64,000 bases of DNA from DASUNP01 sp963728545 (GTDB taxonomy: Bacteria; Acidobacteriota; Blastocatellia; UBA7656), in contig CAVSKO010000002.1 in the NCBI GenBank assembly GCA_963728545.1, positions 3,348,001-3,412,000 of the forward strand, given 5' to 3'. Positions 44,701 through 51,243 of this stretch are shown here, piece by piece (the first letter of the stretch is position 1; each line of letters opens with the position of its first letter). A program made the position numbers and the translations under genes. The notes beneath the pieces were generated by a model. The model ran no database searches, was not told the origin of the DNA, and saw nothing but the letters and a program-made list of their open reading frames with translations.

Positions 44701-44785
44701 TTTTCAGCTCCTTCTCCACTATCTGAGGTGTGGCTGCGCAGACCGGATAATGGAGGGCGGAAGCCTGAAAAAAATACATCTCGCA

Positions 44786-45394
44786 TCAAATCTTTCCTTC
44801 CAGCTCTTTTTTGAGCTTCTCAAGACAACGCGCGCGGGTCGGGCCGATTGACGATATGGGTATCTTCATGCGGCGGGCTATATCGGTGTAACTCAGCTCG
44901 TCTTTGTCATAAAAAAGCAACGAGATGAGCTTTTGACATCGTTCGGGCAAAGTGGTTACGGCGTGGCGGACTATATGCTGTTGTTCGAGCGCGGCTTGAA
45001 GGTCATCCGACAGAAGCTCGCCGGAAGCGATCTCGCTCATTCTATCGCGGCCCGCTTCCGCGTCGCGCGTGGAAGCCCCGCTTTCGCGTTTCCATTGGGC
45101 GGCCACGCGCCAGCACTCTCTTGTGGTCGTAGTCATCAACCAGGAGCTGATCTTGTTGTGATCGCGCAGGGACGGCAATCTTTCGAGCAGCACGACGCAA
45201 ACGGATTGAAAAACATCGGACGCATCGACTACCGAGAAGCCGTTCTTTATAGGTATCGAATAGATCAACCGCTGATAACGAAGTATCAGCGCCTCCCAGG
45301 CCAACGAGTCTCCTTCCAGACACGCGGCAACAAGTTCGCGATCCGACATATTCGCGAAGTCGTACGGCGTGCCGGTCTTTGGCTGATTGGGCAT
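44786..45394 (-). CDS. Sigma-70 family RNA polymerase sigma factor (ECF-like)
   Basis: The 202-residue protein has an ECF-style region 2 (LILRYQRLIYSIPIKNGF and DASDVFQSVCVVLLERLPSL, then WLMTTTTRECWRVAAQ) and a region 4 helix-turn-helix (LPERCQKLISLLFYDKDELS and YTDIARRMKIPISSIGPTRA). It would direct RNA polymerase to a small regulon, probably including its own operon. It is the first gene of a five-gene minus-strand operon with DUF5666-like, zinc-finger, CHAT and subtilase genes. TGAGGG lies just upstream of the ATG. The 316-base gap upstream is mostly REP repeat. Confidence 0.92.
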   Translation of the reverse strand: MPNQPKTGTPYDFANMSDRELVAACLEGDSLAWEALILRYQRLIYSIPIKNGFSVVDASDVFQSVCVVLLERLPSLRDHNKISSWLMTTTTRECWRVAAQWKRESGASTRDAEAGRDRMSEIASGELLSDDLQAALEQQHIVRHAVTTLPERCQKLISLLFYDKDELSYTDIARRMKIPISSIGPTRARCLEKLKKELEGKI

Positions 45395-45491
45395 CCCTCA
45401 ATAAAGTCCGCCGTCTATGTAGCATACGGGCATGGAGTTCGCAACACTTCTCTACTCGCGCCCGGAGCGGATTTGAATTGAGGTAGGGTAT

Positions 45492-45702
45492 TTGAAAAGC
45501 CTCGAAGAGGCGCAATTCAATAGCCCGTGGCAACGCCACAGGTCAACATCGAACATAACGACAAGCCCTGAAAGGGCGAAATATTGGACTAACATATTTC
45601 GCCCTTTCAGGGCTTGTCGCTATTCGCCGCCTGTTACCCGGCGCGCGGCAGCCGGGCTATTGGATTTCGCTCCTTCGGGGCTTATGGACCATTTTTCAAA
45701 CA
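45492..45702. repeat. Composite REP-like palindrome cluster
   Basis: It contains AAGCCTCGAAGAGGCGC, the AAGCCCTGAAAGGGCGAAAT pair around a short loop, and CCCGGCGCGCGGCAGCCGGG. All are shared with 14281-14410 and 20338-20412. It fills the gap between the sigma factor and VWA genes and looks like nested insertions of one family into another. Confidence 0.85.
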
Positions 45703-45710
45703 CACTTTAA

Positions 45711-46046
45711 TTACTTGATACCTTTGCGGGCCAATTGCCGCTTGAGCGCTTCTGAGACTGCTGAGTCAAAGCCCTGCTTTTTGTCGGGCTGCTTTCTTCG
45801 CGCATCTGCTACGAACGCGTCGCGCTGCTTCGCTCCATCGATCAAGCCGCCCATCGAGCCTGTCGTGTCGAGCACAAAGACCATCTCAAGCGCATACTTG
45901 CCTGCTGCGTGACTCTGAATTTGAGCAGACGCCGTCTGCTGTCCCACAGTCGGAACGGCGGCGCGCGAGTAAGCAAACCCCGGATGAGCTACGCCCATTC
46001 CCAACGCGAAAAACAGAATGATGATGATCAGTCTTATTCTTTTCAT
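45711..46046 (-). CDS. Internally deleted VWA-domain protein
   Basis: The 111-residue product has a signal peptide (MKRIRLIIIILFFALGMGVA) and the start of a von Willebrand A domain with the MIDAS motif VFVLDTTGSMGGLIDGAKQR. The next residues, DAFVADARRKQPDKKQGF, resemble the far C-terminal part of full-length secreted VWA proteins, where about 200 residues would normally intervene. The reading frame is kept, so this looks like an in-frame internal deletion remnant. Metal binding beyond DxTxS is unlikely. GGAAGTAGG precedes the ATG. Confidence 0.7.
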   Translation of the reverse strand: MKRIRLIIIILFFALGMGVAHPGFAYSRAAVPTVGQQTASAQIQSHAAGKYALEMVFVLDTTGSMGGLIDGAKQRDAFVADARRKQPDKKQGFDSAVSEALKRQLARKGIK

Positions 46047-46486
46047 GATGAACCTACTTCCATCTGAAGAATCGCAGCGCTCAGTTCTATGTTAGGTAAT
46101 CAGCGGTGTGCAGGCTTCGAACGTTTCAATGATTAATGATAGACGTGTCGATCAATCATTGAAATTGCGCGTGCAATCCTCTTTAAACTCGATGCACGGA
46201 TTTGCGAAGCATATAAGTAGAATGCATTGGCTGTTAAGCCTTGCTTACAGATTTGAGAATCTTTGACAATAGCAAGGCTTAGATGTATAGGCGTATGATT
46301 TTGTTTCCCGCCCGGACTGACCTGATTGATTGCATACAGTATTGAATGAATTGGCTTCATTTTGATCCGCATAGCCAACATAAGAGGCTCCATATACGTC
46401 TCAAGAGTAGCAGCTCTGGCATTGGGCTTGCTAAATAAAGACTGGGAGAGGTGTTTGAATCTTAAAAGGAGATCTAAGGAGGTAAA
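46047..46486. other. Intergenic region without recognised gene
   Basis: This gap of about 440 bases is richer in A+T than the flanks. It must hold the divergent promoters of the VWA remnant and the gene at 46487. I see no convincing gene, repeat or RNA; a short minus-strand reading frame at 46133-46393 has no ribosome site or recognisable motif. Confidence 0.4.
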
Positions 46487-46966
46487 ATGATTATGAGGAA
46501 TCTTACGTTGAAATTCTTTAGCGCGTTAACAGTGTGTTGCATGATGCTGGCCGTAGCTTCACCCACTTTTGCGCAATGGCGTGGGCCTTCCCGCTCTCGC
46601 GGCTACAACAGGGTTGATGTCGATCGACTGATTCGTCAAGCAGAGAATCGCAGCGATCAGTTTGTCGCAATGTTTGACCGGGCGCTCGATAGAAGCCGGT
46701 TGGAAGGCACCATAAGGGAAGACCGCTTGAATGAGCGCGCGCTACAACTGGAGAGAGAGTTAAACATAGTTCGCCAGCAGTTTAACCGCACAAGAAACCA
46801 TTACGAGATACGGTCGCACGTTGCAAACGCTGTGAACGTCGCTCAAGGCATTAACAGGGTGATGCAAAACCGCCGTCTCTATCCTGTGGCAGAAAGGCAG
46901 TGGATGCTGCTTCGCTCTGATTTGAACAGGCTGGCTGCGGTCTACAATCTTCCTCAGTTAAGGTAG
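46487..46966 (+). CDS. Small secreted protein of unknown function
   Basis: The 159-residue protein has a signal peptide (MRNLTLKFFSALTVCCMMLA...FAQ) and a helical, Arg- and Asn-rich mature part (DVDRLIRQAENRSDQFVAMF, then ERALQLERELNIVRQQFNRT) with heptad-like spacing. It is probably periplasmic. I do not recognise a family. TAAGGAGGTAAA lies just upstream of the ATG. A hairpin terminator follows at 46976. Confidence 0.8.
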   Translation: MIMRNLTLKFFSALTVCCMMLAVASPTFAQWRGPSRSRGYNRVDVDRLIRQAENRSDQFVAMFDRALDRSRLEGTIREDRLNERALQLERELNIVRQQFNRTRNHYEIRSHVANAVNVAQGINRVMQNRRLYPVAERQWMLLRSDLNRLAAVYNLPQLR

Positions 46967-46975
46967 TAGCAACAA

Positions 46976-47012
46976 TGCAAGCGTCCGTTGTTTGAAATAG
47001 CGGGCGCTTGCA
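46976..47012 (+). terminator. Hairpin terminator after the small secreted protein gene
   Basis: TGCAAGCGTCCG pairs with CGGGCGCTTGCA (one G-U pair) around a 13-base loop, nine bases past the stop. The tail TGTTCATTTATT is moderately T-rich. Confidence 0.7.
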
Positions 47013-47237
47013 TGTTCATTTATTCCAGGCATCCCACCTCATCACAACGGGCCGCACTTTGAGATCCTTCGCGCAATTGCAAAAAGCTATAATAATCCAA
47101 AGAAGCAGGCTTATCCTCGGCAAAAATCGACCTGCCGATGGCGTCCATGATTACTGAAGGGATGCTCCACTAGTATTTAGCTAATTCTTAATTCTTAGAG
47201 CGGTTTTCAATTGAATGTACGGGATAAGAGAGACATC

Positions 47238-47357
47238 TCACCGCAGAGACACAGAGAACACAGGATGGCCGATGATGTGCTTCGCACGCGGCGGGGGCGC
47301 AGAGCAGACGTTGGTTCTCTCTGCGCAATCTTTGCGTCCTCTGTGTCTCTGCGGTGA
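47238..47357. repeat. Second CACCGCAGAGACACAGAG element
   Basis: The outer arms TCACCGCAGAGACACAGAG and CTCTGTGTCTCTGCGGTGA are intact inverted repeats. The inner part shares GGCCGATGATGTGCTTCGCA with the copy at 10369-10514 but lacks the matching inner right arm. The rest of the roughly 450-base gap holds nothing else I can name. Confidence 0.85.
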
Positions 47358-47463
47358 ATCTTCTTTCATTTCCTTACTCTCATATGAAATTCGCTCTAGA
47401 GGCGTCTGATACTTTCATCTCGGGCTTGTGCGGAGGCAAGGTAAAGAAGAACAATTAATAACG

Positions 47464-49437
47464 ATGGAGGCCGATTGCGTGAGATTTATATTTTCACTTG
47501 CTTTCATTATTCTAGCAGCCACGCCTTCGCTTTCTCGCGAGGAGGTTTGGAAAGCCTGGAAACCTGTTGAACAGGCGCAGCTTGCTTTGAAATCACCCGT
47601 TGTCGAAAAAGATGCCGATGCCGAGGTCATCTTTTGGGAAGTCCAGGTCGAGCCTAAAGAGGGCAAGGCAATCTTTACCAACTACATTCGCATAAAGATT
47701 TTCACCGACCGTGGTAAAGAATCACAAAGCACTGTAGAGATTCCCTACTCCGGCAAAGATAAGATCGAAAATATTGTCGGAAGAACCATCAAAGCAGATG
47801 GCACTATCGTAGACTTAAAGAGTGACACAATTATTGAGCGCACGATTGTGAAAGCCAGCGGCATAAAAGTAAAAGCTATAAGCCTTGTTTTCTCTGCTGT
47901 TGAAACGGGCTCAATTATAGAATATCGCTGGCGCGAAGTGCGTAATGATATGTTTTTTCTTCACCTAGAACTCCAATTAGATATACCAATTCAATTTCTC
48001 AAGTATTCAATCAAGTCTCAATCCGACACATTCTTCAGCCCGCGCGTCAAGACGTTCAACGGGCAGGCTATCTTTTTCACTAAGGAGAAGGAGAAGGAGA
48101 AGGAAAATTATTTCAGCACTACGATGACAAATGTGCCCGCTTTTCGCGAGGAGCCACACATGCCGCCCGCCAATCAGGTGCGCAGGTGGATGCTCGTTTA
48201 TCAAATGCCGGACCTGATGGCCTTTAATCTGAACACAGCTTATAACGATATATTCAAATCGCTTTTGAAAGTGAATGAAGATGTGCAAAAAACGGCCACT
48301 ACAATTATTGCTGATGCCACGACGCCAGAACAGAAAATAGAGCGACTCCTGGATTTCTGCCGCACGAAGATCAAGAATATTGACAGCGACTCATCGGAGC
48401 TGTTTGCCAGTAACCGGGCCAAGATCAAAGAGAATAAATCGTCGTCTGACATACTGAATAGAAGATCGGGCACGGAAGTGGACATAAATCTGCTCTTTTG
48501 CGCGCTGGCTACGGCAGTCGGCCTTGATGCGCGCGTTGCGCTGGTTGCTGACCGCAGCCAGAACTTCTTTGATCCGCAGACTGCGGACCCATTGCTTTGC
48601 ATATACTTCCTGCGCAGCTACAAGGTCGCCGTGCGCATAGGTGATGAGTGGCGCTTTTTCGATCCCGGCAGTAAATATGTTCCAAACGGCATGCTGCGAT
48701 GGCAAGAGGAAGGGCAGAATGCCATGATCCTGGGCCGGGTCGCAGAGACGTACTATTTCACGCCGATCTCTCCTCCCGAAAAATCACTTCGGAAGCGCAC
48801 GGCAAAACTTCGCCTGTCCGAAGATGGGATGCTTGAAGGCGACGCGAGCATCGAATACACCGGCCATTTCGCAACAGAGAAGAGAGAGGCTAACGAGAAG
48901 GCTTCACCTCAAGCGCGCGAACAGATGCTGCGTGATATGCTCGCGGGGCAAATGAGCACGGCAGAGCTTTCTAACATTCGCATTGAAAACTTGGCCGAGA
49001 CGACCAAGCCGTTTATTTACTCTTTTCACATTCGTGTGCCCGGTTATGCACAGAGAACAGGTAAGCGGCTATTCTTGCAATTAGCTTTCTTCCAACGCGG
49101 CTTAAGCTCTCATTTTACATCCGGCGAGCGCAATCATTCGATATATTTCCACTTTCCGTGGGCAGAAGATGATAATGTAACTATCGACTTGCCAGCCGGA
49201 TTCGCGCTCGACAACGCCGAAGGGCCTGCATCATTTGATGCATCAACCGTCTGCAAGTACGAGGTCAAGACTTTAGTTACGGATGACAAGCGCACACTAA
49301 TCTATAAGCGGAAATTCTTCTTTGGCGCGGGCGGTGTGATACTCTTTCCTTCGGACACCTACCTGCAGTTAAAGAGTGTGTTCGACACACTTCATAGCCG
49401 GGACAATCATAGTATAGCGCTCAAGCAAAATCAGTAG
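47464..49437 (+). CDS. Secreted DUF3857/transglutaminase-like protein
   Basis: The product of about 657 residues has a signal peptide (MEADCVRFIFSLAFIILAAT...LS), a DUF3857 domain (FTNYIRIKIFTDRGKE, then VGRTIKADGTIVDLKSDTI and GSIIEYRWREVRND) and a transglutaminase-like segment (IERLLDFCRTKIKNIDSD, then VDINLLFCALATAVGLDARV). The family's Cys is in a different context here (NLLFCALA), and the triad cannot be confirmed. Such proteins are periplasmic with unknown substrates. I chose the ATG at 47464 because it places the signal peptide at the terminus. Confidence 0.85.
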   Translation: MEADCVRFIFSLAFIILAATPSLSREEVWKAWKPVEQAQLALKSPVVEKDADAEVIFWEVQVEPKEGKAIFTNYIRIKIFTDRGKESQSTVEIPYSGKDKIENIVGRTIKADGTIVDLKSDTIIERTIVKASGIKVKAISLVFSAVETGSIIEYRWREVRNDMFFLHLELQLDIPIQFLKYSIKSQSDTFFSPRVKTFNGQAIFFTKEKEKEKENYFSTTMTNVPAFREEPHMPPANQVRRWMLVYQMPDLMAFNLNTAYNDIFKSLLKVNEDVQKTATTIIADATTPEQKIERLLDFCRTKIKNIDSDSSELFASNRAKIKENKSSSDILNRRSGTEVDINLLFCALATAVGLDARVALVADRSQNFFDPQTADPLLCIYFLRSYKVAVRIGDEWRFFDPGSKYVPNGMLRWQEEGQNAMILGRVAETYYFTPISPPEKSLRKRTAKLRLSEDGMLEGDASIEYTGHFATEKREANEKASPQAREQMLRDMLAGQMSTAELSNIRIENLAETTKPFIYSFHIRVPGYAQRTGKRLFLQLAFFQRGLSSHFTSGERNHSIYFHFPWAEDDNVTIDLPAGFALDNAEGPASFDASTVCKYEVKTLVTDDKRTLIYKRKFFFGAGGVILFPSDTYLQLKSVFDTLHSRDNHSIALKQNQ

Positions 49438-49620
49438 GCTTTCCTACGTAAAGCAAATGTGCCGATGTTCTAGCTGACGGTTGGGGGTTCGATTCTGCTC
49501 ATGGCATCTCCTCTCAGGCGGTGACTTTGGTTACTGTTTCTCCCATCAGTAGATGCGAAATTACCGGCTGAAGCGGCTCACACCGAGCGTAACATTATTC
49601 TTTACCCGATCCTCATTCCG

Positions 49621-49692
49621 TCCGAATTCGACTTGACAATTTTCGATTATTTTCGATCATGTTCTATGGAGATTCGCTGAAAGGAGAAATTC
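49621..49692 (+). promoter_or_regulatory. lexA promoter/operator region
   Basis: TTGACA (49633-49638) is followed by two direct TTTTCGAT copies (49640-49647 and 49650-49657), ten bases apart, and a GTTC. The tandem copies are a candidate LexA autorepression operator. No -10 is certain. A good ribosome site, AAAGGAGAAATTC, precedes the lexA ATG. Confidence 0.5.
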
Positions 49693-50304
49693 ATGGCTAT
49701 CACTCCGCGCCAGCGAGAAGTATTTGACCACCTTTCTCGCTTCATTGAAGCTAAAGGCCAGGCCCCGACAATCGGAGAGATTCAAAAGCACTTTGGGCTG
49801 AAATCACCCTCCACCGTCCATCACCTGTTATCTTCCCTGGAGCGTGAAGGATTGATCCGCCGCGTCCCGAACGCCGCGCGCGGCCTGGAGGTTATCAACT
49901 CCGACCCTTATGCCAGCGAGTGCGAAATACCCTTGCTCGGCGTGATTGCCGCTGGCCGCCCGATAGAAGCCATACTGAGCAACGAGACCATCTGTATTCC
50001 CCGCGACATGCTCGGAAGGGGTCGCACCTTCGCGCTTCGTGTGCGCGGCGATTCAATGATAGGCGAAGGCATTCTGGACAGGGATTACATTGTCGTTGAA
50101 TCTCGGCAGACGGCAGAAAATGGACAGACCGTAGTAGCCCTGATTGACGGCACTGATGCGACAGTCAAACGCTTCTATCGCGAGCGGGGCGGGGTTCGAT
50201 TAGAGGCAGCTAATCCCAAGTATAAACCGATCTTAGTCAAACCGCCTGACCGCGTAGACGTTCAGGGTGTTGTCACCGGCGTAGTCCGCAGATACTCAAA
50301 CTGA
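49693..50304 (+). CDS. lexA: LexA repressor
   Basis: The 203-residue repressor has an N-terminal winged helix (ITPRQREVFDHLSRFIEAKG, then PTIGEIQKHFGLKSPSTVHH) and a self-cleaving C-terminal domain. The scissile Ala-Gly is in VIAAGRPIE, the catalytic Ser in RVRGDSMIGEG and the Lys in DATVKRFYRE. It represses SOS genes until RecA filaments induce cleavage. It leads an operon with a RecA-like gene (14 bases on), a coiled-coil protein and a family B polymerase, so cleavage would induce the whole unit. Whether this is the main LexA or a dedicated copy cannot be told here. Confidence 0.95.
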   Translation: MAITPRQREVFDHLSRFIEAKGQAPTIGEIQKHFGLKSPSTVHHLLSSLEREGLIRRVPNAARGLEVINSDPYASECEIPLLGVIAAGRPIEAILSNETICIPRDMLGRGRTFALRVRGDSMIGEGILDRDYIVVESRQTAENGQTVVALIDGTDATVKRFYRERGGVRLEAANPKYKPILVKPPDRVDVQGVVTGVVRRYSN

Positions 50305-50318
50305 GTTGAGAGTCAATT

Positions 50319-50945
50319 ATGCCTTCAAGGGTGCTTTCAATCAGCATGGCCCCGGCGGTGGCGCTCTCGTCGCTCACTCTTTCGCGCAAGGTGATCGTGT
50401 GCGGCGACCGCGCCTCAGAGCTTGCCCTCTCCATCATCTCTCGCGCGGTTTACCAGAATAGACAGGTGCGATTCATCTGCGGCGATAATCGTTTTGACCC
50501 TTATGCCGTGACGCGCTTCGCAAAGCGGTTTAGGAGAAGCCCGAAAGACATGCTTCGCTCAATACTGATTGCCCGCGCCTTCACCGCTCATCAACTGGTC
50601 GAGCTTGTGAGCCGATTGGACCCGCTTTCAAACGCTAAAAATCTCGTGGTCATTTCCGGGCCTTGCTCCCTCTTCTTTGATGAGGATCTATCTTTAGTGG
50701 ATGCGGCTCGGCTGTTCTATCGGATGCTTTGGCGGCTGGTCGAGCTTGCCGAGTCCGGGATGTCCGTGCTGCTCGCGCAAGGGAGCGTACCGAAAGAGAT
50801 GCGCCGGGCATACTTCCTGACCGATTTGTGTAGAGCTTCCGACGCGATAATGAGCTACGAAGCCGCCCACACATTTACGCTTGAGTACCGAGGGAGAAAG
50901 GCGCTGGCGAGACTTAAAGCCTTAGACCGAATGATGGAAGAATAA
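50319..50945 (+). CDS. RecA/ImuA-like protein without a Walker A lysine
   Basis: The 208-residue protein has a RecA-fold layout: a beta strand at SRKVIVCGDRASELALSIIS where the P-loop is expected, then KNLVVISGPCSLFFDEDLSL as the Walker B-like strand, and GMSVLLAQGS. The P-loop position reads GDRASELA without the GK[ST] motif, so ATP hydrolysis is unlikely. Such inactive RecA paralogues (ImuA, SulA-like) act as adaptors for SOS polymerases. It is translated between lexA and a small coiled-coil gene, one base before the latter. An adaptor for the downstream polymerase is inference. Confidence 0.75.
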   Translation: MPSRVLSISMAPAVALSSLTLSRKVIVCGDRASELALSIISRAVYQNRQVRFICGDNRFDPYAVTRFAKRFRRSPKDMLRSILIARAFTAHQLVELVSRLDPLSNAKNLVVISGPCSLFFDEDLSLVDAARLFYRMLWRLVELAESGMSVLLAQGSVPKEMRRAYFLTDLCRASDAIMSYEAAHTFTLEYRGRKALARLKALDRMMEE

Positions 50946-50946
50946 G

Positions 50947-51243
50947 ATGGGCCGAACCGTATCGCCATACAGTCAGGTGCTTGCCCAGCTACAGAGGGAA
51001 CTGAGCAAGTTCCGCAGGGCGCTCAGGGCAGAGGATCAGCAGGCGCTCGACGCGCTGTTTGAGCTGGCCCGGCTACACATTCAAGCATCGGTCTATTCCT
51101 CGAACCCTGACCCTGCCGAATCATTCTTCCTTTCAGTGCTGATCGAAAACTGGAAATTAATAGACAATCTCCAAGAGAGAATGACTGAGATAGAAGAGGA
51201 ACTGAAATCTCTAAAGGCAGCCAATGGCGAATCGGCAGCTTGA
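50947..51243 (+). CDS. Small coiled-coil protein of the lexA-polB operon
   Basis: The 98-residue helical protein has two amphipathic segments (LAQLQRELSKFRRALRAEDQ and ENWKLIDNLQERMTEIEEEL) consistent with a coiled coil. I know no family. It starts one base after the stop of the RecA-like gene and overlaps the polymerase gene by 20 bases (51224-51243). Position suggests a structural partner of the polymerase. Confidence 0.75.
   Translation: MGRTVSPYSQVLAQLQRELSKFRRALRAEDQQALDALFELARLHIQASVYSSNPDPAESFFLSVLIENWKLIDNLQERMTEIEEELKSLKAANGESAA

Noticed and set aside
46133..46393. 86-codon minus-strand frame
   Set aside because: No ribosome site or motif; in an A+T-rich gap where chance frames are common.
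49470..49510. tRNA-like T-arm (GGGGGTTCGATTCTGC)
   Set aside because: No matching acceptor, anticodon arm or paired T-stem; chance or a very short tRNA remnant.
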